NCBI RefSeq assembly: GCF_027706745.1
Contig: NZ_JAQFWP010000021.1
Coordinates: 27,259 to 91,258 of the forward strand
Length of the DNA: 64,000 bases
DNA from: Nocardiopsis suaedae
GTDB lineage: Bacteria; Actinomycetota; Actinomycetes; Streptosporangiales; Streptosporangiaceae
Direction: 5' to 3'
Each line of letters opens with the position of its first letter. The first letter of the stretch is position 1. The notes beneath the pieces were generated by a model. The model was not told the origin of the DNA and searched no databases. It worked only from the letters and a program-made list of their open reading frames with translations. The position numbers were made by a program, and so were the translations under genes. Shown in pieces: positions 8,597-16,140 of this stretch.

Positions 8597-9238
8597 ATGG
8601 CCGACGCGTCCGTGCGGACCGTGCAGAGCCTGGTGACCTCCGGGGTCTTCGCCCTGGACGGCGGCGAGTGGGAGGTGGAGAACAACGTCTGGATCGTCGG
8701 CGACGACCGCACGGCCGTCGTCATCGACGCCGCCCACGACCATGAGGCCGTCGCCCGCGCGCTGGGCGACCGGGAGCTGATGGCGGTGGTGTGCACGCAC
8801 GGGCACAACGACCACGTCAACGCGGCGGTGGAGCTGGCGGCCCTGTGCGACGCGCCGATCCTGCTGCACCCCGACGACGCCGAGCTGTGGCACCGCGTGC
8901 ACCCGGACACCGAGCCGGACGCGCCGCTGCTGGACGGCGAGCGGCTGCAGGCCGGGGGGACGGAGCTGGAGGTGCTGCACACCCCCGGGCACTCGCCCGG
9001 GGGCGTGTGCCTGTACGCGGCCGAGGAGGGCGTGGTGTTCACCGGGGACACCCTGTTCAGCGGGGGACCGGGCGCCACCGGGCGGTCGCTGTCGGACTTC
9101 CCGACCATCATCGCCTCGATCCGGGACCGGCTGCTGGGCCTGCCCCCCGAGACGGTGGTGCACACCGGCCACGGCCCGTCCACCACCATCGGCGCGGAGG
9201 CCCCGCACCTGCAGGAGTGGATCGACCGGGGGTACTGA
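8597..9238 (+). CDS. Metallo-beta-lactamase-fold hydrolase, probably S-formylmycothiol hydrolase
   Basis: A 213-residue glyoxalase II-like hydrolase. The HxHxDH metal motif is THGHNDHVN (His68, His70, Asp72, His73); HTPGHSPGG and FTGDTLFSGGPG supply further ligands, and HTGHGPSTTIG the last. It starts on the base after the dehydrogenase stop. This gene order is typical for mycothiol-dependent formaldehyde oxidation, where the hydrolase would release formate from S-formylmycothiol. That reaction is inferred from context; a glyoxalase-like role is the main alternative. A hairpin of the dispersed GATCTCG family follows. Confidence 0.85.
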   Translation: MADASVRTVQSLVTSGVFALDGGEWEVENNVWIVGDDRTAVVIDAAHDHEAVARALGDRELMAVVCTHGHNDHVNAAVELAALCDAPILLHPDDAELWHRVHPDTEPDAPLLDGERLQAGGTELEVLHTPGHSPGGVCLYAAEEGVVFTGDTLFSGGPGATGRSLSDFPTIIASIRDRLLGLPPETVVHTGHGPSTTIGAEAPHLQEWIDRGY

Positions 9239-9251
9239 GAGCTCGAAACCG

Positions 9252-9315
9252 CGATGATCTCGGGGAACCCGTTCTCATGATGTCCGTTTTAACCCCGACT
9301 TCCCCGAGATCGACG
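9252..9315. repeat. Dispersed GATCTCG palindrome, copy A (bidirectional terminator)
   Basis: Arms at 9252-9267 and 9300-9315 (CGATGATCTCGGGGAA / TTCCCCGAGATCGACG) match at 14 of 16 positions across a 32-nt centre. It lies between the convergent hydrolase and sensor kinase genes. Two relatives occur at 15003-15064 and 40742-40805. Confidence 0.7.
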
Positions 9316-9325
9316 AGGGTCGGCT

Positions 9326-10612
9326 CTACACCGGTCCGGTGGCCTTGTCCAGGCCCTCGCCGCCGACCGGCAGGAACACCGCGAACGTGGGCGGGTTGGC
9401 CCGCACCAGCTCCAGGCGGGCGCCCTCGGACTCGGCGATGTGCCGGGCCAGGGCCAGGCCCAGGCCGGTGCCGCCGGCGCCGCTCACCTCGCGGTCGAAG
9501 ATCTTGCCGACCAGGTGCTCGGGCACGCCCTCGCCCTCGTCGCCCACCTCGATGCGGACCGAGTGGCCGCCGTCGACCACGTTCACCGTGACGGTGCCGC
9601 GCCCGTGCACCGCCGCGTTCTCCACCAGCACCGCCATGATCTGCGTCAGGTCCATGGGCACCGTCATCGCGGTCATCCCCTTGGCGCCGGTGAGCCGCAG
9701 CTCCCGCCCGTTCTGCCGGAACATCGGCGACCACTCGCCGACGAACCGCTCCAGCAGCCGGTCCACACTGACCGGCTCCACCTCCGGGTTCTGGCTCTGG
9801 CGGGCCCGCCCCAGCAGGCTCTCCACCGTCTGGGTGAGCCGCTCGGCCTGCTGCAGCGCCGCCTCGCCCTCCTCGCGCACCACGGCGGGGTCGTCGGCCT
9901 CGGCGATGATCTCCTCCAGGCGCATGGTCAGCGCGGTGAGCGGGGTGCGCAGCTGGTGGGAGGCGTCGGTGGCGAAGTGCCGCTCGGTGGCGATCAGCCC
10001 GGCGATCCGCTCGGCGCTGCGGTCCAGCACCTCGGCGACCCGGTCGGCCTCGGGGATGCCGTAGCGGTGGCCCCAGGGGGTGGCCACCCCCGACCCCAGG
10101 CGCTCGGCGGTGGCCGCCAGGTCCACCAGCGGCAGCGTCAGCCGCCGCGCCTGCAGGATCGCCAGCCCCACCGCGACCCCGATGGCCAGCAGCGACAGCG
10201 AGGCGATGCCGAGCCAGGCGTTGAACACGCTCTCCTGGATGGGGCGGGTGCTGCGCCAGACCTCCACCCGCACGCCGCCGGAGGAGACCGTCTCGGCGTC
10301 CATCACGGCGCGGGTGCCCCCGGCCCCGGGGGAGTAGTCCCATCCTCCCGCCCGCACCGGCCCGTCGGCGCCCGGGGGCGTGAGGCGCACCGCCAGGTCG
10401 GGGTAGACCTGGGCGAAGTGCGGGACGTCGATACCGCCCTCGTTCTGCAACTGGGCGTCGGCGTCGGCCGCGATCACGTCGGCGTCCTGCTGGAGCGCGC
10501 GCCCGGCCTCCTCGTAGGCCGAGCGGTACACCAGGGCGCCCAGGGGCAGGCCGAGGAGCAGGACCGCGATCACGGTCACCACGAGTGTGGAGAACAGCAT
10601 CCGCCTGCGCAT
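9326..10612 (-). CDS. Sensor histidine kinase of a two-component system
   Basis: Membrane kinase that phosphorylates the adjacent OmpR-type regulator. Residues about 7-30 form the first membrane helix. An extracytoplasmic sensor domain of roughly 120 residues follows, then a second helix near 133-155 and a HAMP linker (RRLTLPLVDLAATAERL). The phospho-acceptor box is ATDASHQLRTPLTAL with His219. The ATPase core shows ENAAVHGRG (N box), GDEGEGVP (G1), FDREVSGAGGTGLGLALA (F/G2) and ends at 428 residues. Nothing essential is missing. The regulator gene lies 69 nt upstream on the same strand. The stimulus cannot be inferred. Confidence 0.93.
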   Translation of the reverse strand: MRRRMLFSTLVVTVIAVLLLGLPLGALVYRSAYEEAGRALQQDADVIAADADAQLQNEGGIDVPHFAQVYPDLAVRLTPPGADGPVRAGGWDYSPGAGGTRAVMDAETVSSGGVRVEVWRSTRPIQESVFNAWLGIASLSLLAIGVAVGLAILQARRLTLPLVDLAATAERLGSGVATPWGHRYGIPEADRVAEVLDRSAERIAGLIATERHFATDASHQLRTPLTALTMRLEEIIAEADDPAVVREEGEAALQQAERLTQTVESLLGRARQSQNPEVEPVSVDRLLERFVGEWSPMFRQNGRELRLTGAKGMTAMTVPMDLTQIMAVLVENAAVHGRGTVTVNVVDGGHSVRIEVGDEGEGVPEHLVGKIFDREVSGAGGTGLGLALARHIAESEGARLELVRANPPTFAVFLPVGGEGLDKATGPV

Positions 10613-10681
10613 GTCGTCCCTTCTGGTCGGGCCCCCGTTCCGGCGGCCGTCCGCGGCGCAGGCGGGTGGTCGGCCGCTGCG

Positions 10682-11350
10682 TCAGTCCCGTTCGAACCGG
10701 AACCCGACGCCGCGCACGGTGGTGATGTAGGAGGGCTGGTTGGCGTCGTCCCCGAGCTTGCGGCGGAGCCAGGAGATGTGCATGTCGAGGGTCTTGGTCG
10801 ATCCCCACCAGTTGGTGTCCCACACCTCGCGCATGATGTGCTCGCGGGTGACCACCTTCCCGGCCTCGCGCACCAGGACCCGCAGCAGGTCGAACTCCTT
10901 CGTGGTGAGCTGCAGCTCCTCCTCGCCCAGCCAGGCGCGGCGCGAGTCGTTGTCGATCCGCACCCCGTGGACCACCGGGACCTCGGCCCCGCCCCGGCGC
11001 AGCAGCGCCCGGACCCGGGCCAGCAGTTCGGCCAGCCGGAAGGGTTTGGTGACGTAGTCGTCGGCGCCGGCGTCCAACCCCACCACGGTGTCGACCTCGT
11101 CGGCCCGCGCCGTCAGGATGAGGATGGGCGTGGTGTGCCCCTCGGCCCGCAGCCGCCGGGCGACCTCGAGCCCGTCCATCTCCGGCAGGCCCAGGTCAAG
11201 GACCATCAGGTCGATGTCCCCCGCGCGGGCGCGGTCGAGGGTGTCGGTGCCATTGACGGTCACGTCGACGGTATAGCCCTCGCGGCGCAGGGCGCGCGCG
11301 AGCGGCTCGTAGATCGAGGTGTCGTCTTCGGCCAGCAGAACGCAGGTCAT
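10682..11350 (-). CDS. OmpR/PhoB-family response regulator
   Basis: A 222-residue DNA-binding regulator. The receiver domain has the acidic pair near residues 8-10 (LLAEDDTS), phospho-acceptor Asp52 in VLDLGLPEMDG, and the conserved lysine in YVTKPF near 102. The C-terminal winged helix carries ELQLTTKEFDLLRVL and the recognition-helix stretch STKTLDMHISWLRRKLG, ending in TTVRGVGFRFE. It precedes the kinase gene in one operon. No ribosome site is visible, but a TACGAT -10 box lies 7 nt before the ATG, suggesting a leaderless mRNA. Confidence 0.95.
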   Translation of the reverse strand: MTCVLLAEDDTSIYEPLARALRREGYTVDVTVNGTDTLDRARAGDIDLMVLDLGLPEMDGLEVARRLRAEGHTTPILILTARADEVDTVVGLDAGADDYVTKPFRLAELLARVRALLRRGGAEVPVVHGVRIDNDSRRAWLGEEELQLTTKEFDLLRVLVREAGKVVTREHIMREVWDTNWWGSTKTLDMHISWLRRKLGDDANQPSYITTVRGVGFRFERD

Positions 11351-11363
11351 GGTGGAGATCGTA
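11351..11363 (-). promoter_or_regulatory. -10 box of a probable leaderless promoter for the regulator-kinase operon
   Basis: On the minus strand TACGAT (11358-11363) is followed by CTCCACC and then ATG. The 7-nt spacing puts the transcription start at the start codon. The rest of the 176-nt gap to the GtrA gene shows no gene. Confidence 0.55.
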
Positions 11364-11526
11364 AGCGCCGCCAGGGCAATTCACTATTATGCGCGCCGTA
11401 TGGAGCAGGGGTGGATGAAATCACCGGTGCGCGGCCCGGACGATATCGGGTGCGAAGGGCGTCCGGTACCGCCCTTTGCCGTTCTTTGAACGGTGATTGG
11501 GCGAAAACGTGCCCCTCGGGCCCCCT

Positions 11527-12006
11527 TCAGGCCTCCTGGCGTGCCTGCTCGCCGGGGCCCTCGGGCTCCCGGGGCGCCGCGGGGAACACCCATGTGCGGT
11601 AGGACCAGAACCGGAACAGCGACCCCAGGCCGACGCCGATCACGTTTCCGGCGATATTCCGGGCCAAAGGCCCGTCCAGCCCCAGGCCGTACACGGCCGC
11701 CCACAGACAGGCGAGTTGGATCAGCAGCCCGACACCGTTCATGATGAAGAACAGGGCGTATTCGCGGCCCAGACCGGTGCGGGCGCGGTGGCCGAAGGTC
11801 CAGTACCGGTTGCCCGCGAACGCGACCAGGGTGGCGACCACGGTGCCGACCGCCTGCCCGGTGAGGGCGGGGGCGTCCAGCGCCGACCACAGCAGGTTGG
11901 TCGTGGTCAGCTGCACCGCGTAGGCCACCGCGCCCACGGCCCCGAATTTGGCGGCCTCGTGGACGAGGTGGGCGGACCTGCGGTACAGGCCGACCGCGAA
12001 TCGCAT
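11527..12006 (-). CDS. GtrA-family membrane protein
   Basis: A 159-residue integral membrane protein with four hydrophobic segments (near 20-42, 48-68, 85-108 and 118-140), the usual GtrA topology. KFGAVGAVAYAVQL and GNRYWTFGHRAR match the family pattern. GtrA proteins help move undecaprenyl-phosphate-linked sugars across the membrane or act in arabinogalactan/teichoic-type glycan synthesis. It is divergent from purK across an 80-nt gap and has no glycosyltransferase partner directly adjacent, although the window is rich in them. The exact substrate is unknown. Confidence 0.85.
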   Translation of the reverse strand: MRFAVGLYRRSAHLVHEAAKFGAVGAVAYAVQLTTTNLLWSALDAPALTGQAVGTVVATLVAFAGNRYWTFGHRARTGLGREYALFFIMNGVGLLIQLACLWAAVYGLGLDGPLARNIAGNVIGVGLGSLFRFWSYRTWVFPAAPREPEGPGEQARQEA

Positions 12007-12037
12007 GGTCGCTCCGTTCCCGCCCGACGGCGGTCAT

Positions 12038-12043
12038 TAGACT
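12038..12043 (+). promoter_or_regulatory. Probable -10 box for purK-purE
   Basis: TAGACT lies about 45 nt before the purK start, leaving an untranslated leader that contains the GAGGAAA ribosome site. No clear -35 box is seen. Confidence 0.4.
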
Positions 12044-12086
12044 GCTGGTCGGCGCAAGGACCGACTAGTGAGGCGTTGAGGAAACA

Positions 12087-13244
12087 GTGAGTGAGCTTAA
12101 CCGCACCGTCCCCCGCGTCGGAATGGTGGGGGGCGGACAGCTCGCGCGGATGACCCACCAGGCCGGCATCGCCCTGGGCGCGGACTTCAGCGTACTGGCC
12201 GCCTCCCCGACCGACAGCGCCGCGCTGGTCTGCGGGGACGTGCGCCTGGGAGACGACCGCGGGCTGGAGGACCTGCTGGCCTTCGGCAAGTCCTGCGACG
12301 CGCTCACCTTCGACCATGAGCACGTGCCCGAGCCGGTGCTGCGCCGCCTGGAGGAGGAGGGCGTGGTGCTGCGCCCCGGCCGGGACGCGCTCCGGTTCGC
12401 CCAGGACAAGCTGCGCATGCGGGTGCGCGCCGGAGAGCTGGGCGCCCCGTGCCCGCGCTGGCGCCCGGTCTCGGAGACCGCGCACGTGGAGGCCTTCGCC
12501 GGGGAGGCCGGCTGGCCGGTGGTGCTGAAGGCGGCCCGCGGCGGCTACGACGGCAAGGGCGTCTGGGTGGTCGGCACCGCCGCCGAGGCCCGCACCGTGG
12601 TGGAGCGGGCGGCCGCCGAGGAGGTGCCGCTGCTGGTGGAGGAGAAGGTGGACTTCTCCCGCGAGCTGGCGGTGCAGGTGGCGCGCTCGCCCTACGGGCA
12701 GGTGGCGGCCTACCCGGTGGTGGAGACGGTGCAGCGCGACGGCATCTGCCATGAGGTGGTGGCCCCGGCGCCCGGGCTCGACCCCGACGCGGCGGTGCGC
12801 GCCCAGGAGCTCGCCATCGAGCTGGCGCACGCGCTGGGCGTGGTGGGCATGCTGGCGGTGGAGCTGTTCGCCACGGCCGACGGGGTGGTCGTCAACGAGC
12901 TGGCGATGCGTCCGCACAACTCGGGGCACTGGACCATCGAGGGCGCCCGCACCTCCCAGTTCGAGAACCACCTGCGGGCCGTCCTGGACCTGCCGCTGGG
13001 CTCCCCGGAGGCGGCGGCGCCGGTCACCGTGATGGCCAACCTGCTGGGCGGGGAGGACCCCGACGTCTACTCGCGCTACGTCCACGTCATGGCCAAGGAC
13101 CCCGGCCTGAAGGTGCACTTCTACGGCAAGCAGGTGCGCCCGGGCCGCAAGATCGGGCACGTGACCGTGCTCGGCGACGACCCCGAAGAACTGCTCGCGC
13201 GCGCCCGCGACGCGGCCGCCTACCTCAAGGGAGACCCCCAGTGA
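12087..13244 (+). CDS. purK: N5-carboxyaminoimidazole ribonucleotide synthase
   Basis: ATP-grasp enzyme of purine biosynthesis that carboxylates AIR to N5-CAIR. The 385-residue protein begins with the dinucleotide-fold signature [12 protein letters not shown]. Next come [14 protein letters not shown] and the ATP-grasp loop [12 protein letters not shown] near residue 146. The catalytic end [19 protein letters not shown] is near 270-288. The GTG start has GAGGAAA 5 nt upstream. Its last codons overlap the purE start by 4 nt (GTGA), so the two enzymes are translationally coupled, as is typical. Confidence 0.97.
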   Translation: MSELNRTVPRVGMVGGGQLARMTHQAGIALGADFSVLAASPTDSAALVCGDVRLGDDRGLEDLLAFGKSCDALTFDHEHVPEPVLRRLEEEGVVLRPGRDALRFAQDKLRMRVRAGELGAPCPRWRPVSETAHVEAFAGEAGWPVVLKAARGGYDGKGVWVVGTAAEARTVVERAAAEEVPLLVEEKVDFSRELAVQVARSPYGQVAAYPVVETVQRDGICHEVVAPAPGLDPDAAVRAQELAIELAHALGVVGMLAVELFATADGVVVNELAMRPHNSGHWTIEGARTSQFENHLRAVLDLPLGSPEAAAPVTVMANLLGGEDPDVYSRYVHVMAKDPGLKVHFYGKQVRPGRKIGHVTVLGDDPEELLARARDAAAYLKGDPQ

Positions 13245-13780
13245 CCGACAACGCGTCCGCCCCGGCGGTCGGCATCGTGATGGGCAGCGACTCCGACTGG
13301 CCGGTGATGCGCGATGCCGCCGCCGCGCTCGAGGAGTTCGGCATCGCCTACGAGGCCGACGTGGTCTCGGCGCACCGGATGCCGCACGAGATGATCGAGT
13401 ACGGGTCGCAGGCGGCCGGCCGCGGCCTGCGGGCGATCATCGCCGGTGCGGGCGGTGCCGCGCACCTGCCGGGGATGCTGGCCTCGGTCACGCCGCTCCC
13501 GGTGATCGGCGTGCCGGTGCCGCTCAAGCACCTGGACGGGATGGACTCGCTGCTGTCCATCGTGCAGATGCCGGCCGGGGTGCCGGTGGCCACGGTCGCC
13601 GTGGGGGCGGCCCGCAACGCCGGGCTGCTGGCGGTGCGGATGCTCGCCTCGGGCGACGAGGAGCTGCGCGGGCGCATGGAGGAGTTCCAGGCCGAGCTCA
13701 AGCGGCTGGCCCAGGCCAAGGGCGAGCGCCTGCGCAAGGAGGCCGCGGCGGGCGGCCCGAAGGTCGGCTTCGCGCCCTAG
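13241..13780 (+). CDS. purE: N5-carboxyaminoimidazole ribonucleotide mutase
   Basis: Converts N5-CAIR to CAIR, the step after PurK. The 179 residues show the class I PurE motifs [13 protein letters not shown] (about 10-22) and [11 protein letters not shown] (about 44-54) with the catalytic histidine. Then come [13 protein letters not shown] and [20 protein letters not shown]. It overlaps purK by 4 nt. The TAG stop lies inside the outer end of the 184-bp inverted-repeat element, so the insertion replaced or created the 3' end without damaging the conserved domain. Confidence 0.97.
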   Translation: MTDNASAPAVGIVMGSDSDWPVMRDAAAALEEFGIAYEADVVSAHRMPHEMIEYGSQAAGRGLRAIIAGAGGAAHLPGMLASVTPLPVIGVPVPLKHLDGMDSLLSIVQMPAGVPVATVAVGAARNAGLLAVRMLASGDEELRGRMEEFQAELKRLAQAKGERLRKEAAAGGPKVGFAP

Positions 13781-13959
13781 GGGGTGTTGTGCGGGTCACG
13801 GCCTACTGCGCGACGCCCGGGCACGCCCCTCGCTGCGTCCTCATCGGTCGACAGCGCACCCAGGCTGACTCCCCTGCTTTTCGGGAAACACAGCGTTCTT
13901 GCGATGAACGCACCTGGACGCCGCTCGCTACGGCCGTGATCCACACGACACCCCCTAGG
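13776..13959. mobile_element. 184-bp MITE-like element with 28-bp terminal inverted repeats
   Basis: The ends 13776-13803 and 13932-13959 are inverted copies matching at 25 of 28 positions, and weaker inverted similarity continues inward for about 18 more bases. Both ends are CCTAGG, so CTAG could be the duplicated target. The interior has no credible gene and looks compositionally different, with TTTTCGGG and TTCTTGCGATGAACG. It lies exactly between convergent purE and the 181-residue gene, and supplies the TAG stop to both. A long transcription-terminating palindrome is the alternative reading. Confidence 0.55.
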
Positions 13960-14500
13960 CCCCCGTCCGCCCCCACTGGGACCAGACCTCGTCGGGGATG
14001 CGGCCGACCAGGTCGACCAGTGCGTCCAGGCGCTCCAGGACGGCGCCCGGGGCGGTGTCGCCGCCGGTGCTGATGAGCAGGGTGCCGTCCACCACCAGGT
14101 CGGCGATCCCGGCGCGGCGGATGTCCGCGCGCACGCCGTCGTCGAGCAGGGCCAGCGCGAAGCTTCGGTCCGCGGCCTCGGCGTACAGGTCGTGCGCTCC
14201 GCCCTCGCGGTCCTGCACGTAGGCGTAGGGCAGCCGGGCGGGCAGCTCGAGGGCGTGCACCACCAGGGCGTTCGGTCCGGGGCCGTACAGGTAGTCGAAG
14301 AGGCGGAAGGCGCGGCCCCGGTGCACCCCGGACACCTCGTCCACCACACTGCCGAGCGGCCCCGGCGGCAGTGCGGTGCGCGGCCAGCCCCGCAGGGCGC
14401 GGGTGTCGCGCGCGGTGTAGGTCCACCCGTGCTCGGCGGCGAGCGCCTTGCGGGCGGCGGTCCGGTCGGAGGCGGTGCGGGGGGTGCGCGGTGCTCGCAT
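13955..14500 (-). CDS. Hypothetical protein
   Basis: A 181-residue protein that I do not recognise. It is soluble, with no signal peptide or membrane helix. The basic, Thr/Ala-rich start is followed by a mixed alpha/beta region with GWTYTARDTRALRGWP and FRLFDYLYGPGPNALVVHALELP. An acidic C-terminal half follows (LVVDGTLLISTGGDT). It could be a ligand-binding or DUF3137-like fold, but no motif decides this. Codon use is typical of the window, so it is a real gene. It converges on purE, with the 184-bp element between them, and its stop codon lies in that element. Confidence 0.7.
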   Translation of the reverse strand: MRAPRTPRTASDRTAARKALAAEHGWTYTARDTRALRGWPRTALPPGPLGSVVDEVSGVHRGRAFRLFDYLYGPGPNALVVHALELPARLPYAYVQDREGGAHDLYAEAADRSFALALLDDGVRADIRRAGIADLVVDGTLLISTGGDTAPGAVLERLDALVDLVGRIPDEVWSQWGRTGA

Positions 14501-14555
14501 GCGCCTGCCCTACCCCCGGCGGGGGCGGCCGAACCCGGTCCCCGGGGGGAGGGGT

Positions 14556-14978
14556 TCATCCCATCAGGCGCGGCCACTCGATCGCCGGGCAGCGGTCCAT
14601 GACCATGGCGCGCCCGGCGGCCTGCACGCGGGCGGCCGCACCGTGGTCGACCACGCCGAGCTGGAACCAGACCGCCCGCACGTCGTCGCGGGCCAGCGCC
14701 TCGTCGGCGACGGCCCCGGCGGCGTCGGAGCGGCGGAAGACGTCGACGGTGTCGATGCGGAAGGGGACGTCGGCGAGCGAGGCGTAGCCGGGCTCGCCGT
14801 GCACCGTCGCCGCCGACGGGTGGACCGGGACGATGCGCTTGCCCTGGGACTTCAGGAACCCGGCGACGCCGTAGGCGGGCCGGGAGGGGTCGCCGCCCAG
14901 GCCGACCACGGCCCAGACCTCGCACCCCCGCAGGATGTCGCGGATCTCGTCGTCGCTCGGTTCCCGGTAGCCGCTCAT
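14556..14978 (-). CDS. CoA-binding protein (YccU family)
   Basis: A 140-residue single-domain Rossmann protein of the succinyl-CoA-synthetase-alpha-like CoA-binding family. VWAVVGLGGDPSRPAYGVAGF near residues 22-42 is the nucleotide loop; SQGKRIVPVHPSAATVHGEP and AVWFQLGVVDHGAA are family-typical. It probably binds CoA or an acyl-CoA in the cytosol; the biological role of these stand-alone proteins is not settled. It is 55 nt upstream of the hypothetical gene on the same strand. Confidence 0.88.
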   Translation of the reverse strand: MSGYREPSDDEIRDILRGCEVWAVVGLGGDPSRPAYGVAGFLKSQGKRIVPVHPSAATVHGEPGYASLADVPFRIDTVDVFRRSDAAGAVADEALARDDVRAVWFQLGVVDHGAAARVQAAGRAMVMDRCPAIEWPRLMG

Positions 14979-15002
14979 GGGGCCATTGTGCCCGGGGACG
15001 GC

Positions 15003-15064
15003 GTTGATCTCGACGAAAGTGCTGCCATTTCGGCGATTTTGACAGCACGATCGTCGAGATCATC
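15003..15064. repeat. Dispersed GATCTCG palindrome, copy B
   Basis: Arms 15003-15024 and 15043-15064 pair at 19 of 22 positions around an 18-nt centre, giving a very stable hairpin. It lies between the stop of the sphingomyelinase gene and the start of the CoA-binding gene, both on the minus strand, so it can terminate the former. Confidence 0.7.
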
Positions 15065-15082
15065 GGCATGGACGCACCGCGT

Positions 15083-16048
15083 CTAGCCGCCGAAGACGGG
15101 GTAGTGGTCGCTGTGGTCGGTGTAGGTGTAGTCCTTTCCGCCGGAGGTGACGGTCCAGGGCTCGCTGTGCACCTCTTCGGTGCGGTTGGTGTAGGCGGCC
15201 GGGGCGGCGCCGTTGGCGATCGGCAGCACGTGGTCGAGCTGCTCGCCGGGCCAGTCGCCGTACCGGTCGGCGGCGATGGAGTTGGTGGCGGTGTCGAAGG
15301 AGTAGGCGTGCCCGGTGTAGTCCGGGCGGACGGCGCCGAGCTGGCCGATCATCGCCTCGTACTCGGCCGATCCGCCGATCACGTTGAGGTCCCCGGCCAC
15401 GTAGACGGGCTCGTCGTCGGGGACGGCCTTGTCCTCCAGGACGGTGGCGATCCGGTCGAGCTGGGACCAGCGCACGTCGACGTCCAGGTCGCCCGCGCAG
15501 CCGTCGTCCTCGGACTGCAGGTGGGTGCCGACCACGTGCAGGGGGCCGTCCGGGGTGTCCAGCTCCACGTAGGCGAAGCCCTTGCCGGAGAACCAGTCGC
15601 CGCCGCAGGCGTCCTCGTAGATGTACTGCTCCTGGCGGACGATGGGCCAGCGGCTGAGCACGGCGACCCCGCCGTCCTCGGAGGTCTCCCACCGGTAGCC
15701 GTCGGTGCGGTCCCACCCGGCGGTGGACCGGCCCACCACGGGGGTGGCGTAGGGGTACTCCCCGGACAGGTTGTCGATCAGCCGCTCGGAGGAGGAGTTG
15801 TCGAAGGCCTCCTGGAGGACGACGACGTCCTGGCCGGACACCACGCCGTCCTCGGCGATCAGGTCGGCCCGCCGGTCCTGCCCCCAGTTGGGGTACAGGT
15901 TCTCGGACATGAAGAAGACGTTGTAGGTGGCGATCCTCGGGGCGTCCGATGCGTCGGCGGCGGCCGCCGGAGGGGCGGCGACCGCCGTCGGCGCGCCGAG
16001 CGCGGTCCCGAGGGCGAGGGCGAACATGAAATTGTTTCGCTTTCTCAT
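15083..16048 (-). CDS. Secreted sphingomyelinase C (sphingomyelin phosphodiesterase)
   Basis: Hydrolyses sphingomyelin to ceramide and phosphocholine outside the cell. The N-terminus (MRKRNNFMFALALGTALGAP, then an Ala-rich AXA site near residue 31) is a Sec signal peptide. The mature DNase I-like fold closely follows Bacillus sphingomyelinase C: NLYPNWGQ, LQEAFDN (metal Glu80), DGGVAVLSRWPI, GTHLQSEDDGC (His176), AGDLNVIGGSAEY (Asp220, Asn222), TNSIA and SDHYPV (Asp314, His315). All catalytic residues are present in 321 residues. The Trp-Phe pair at the membrane-inserting hairpin of the Bacillus enzyme seems to be Gly-Gly here (TVTSGGKDYTY), so lipid preference may differ. Confidence 0.88.
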   Translation of the reverse strand: MRKRNNFMFALALGTALGAPTAVAAPPAAAADASDAPRIATYNVFFMSENLYPNWGQDRRADLIAEDGVVSGQDVVVLQEAFDNSSSERLIDNLSGEYPYATPVVGRSTAGWDRTDGYRWETSEDGGVAVLSRWPIVRQEQYIYEDACGGDWFSGKGFAYVELDTPDGPLHVVGTHLQSEDDGCAGDLDVDVRWSQLDRIATVLEDKAVPDDEPVYVAGDLNVIGGSAEYEAMIGQLGAVRPDYTGHAYSFDTATNSIAADRYGDWPGEQLDHVLPIANGAAPAAYTNRTEEVHSEPWTVTSGGKDYTYTDHSDHYPVFGG

Positions 16049-16140
16049 GTCCGCCCAGCCTTCAGGGGCGGGGTCTCTGCCGGGTTACCGCTCGGTAGCC
16101 ATGGCGTATCGGCGCGGCGGCGGTCCGGGGGCGCGGCCGC

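Noticed and set aside
12047..12066. Small hairpin (GTCGG-8 nt-CCGAC) in the purK leader as a possible riboswitch or operator
   Set aside because: Only 5 bp and no purine-riboswitch core sequence; likely chance in GC-rich DNA.
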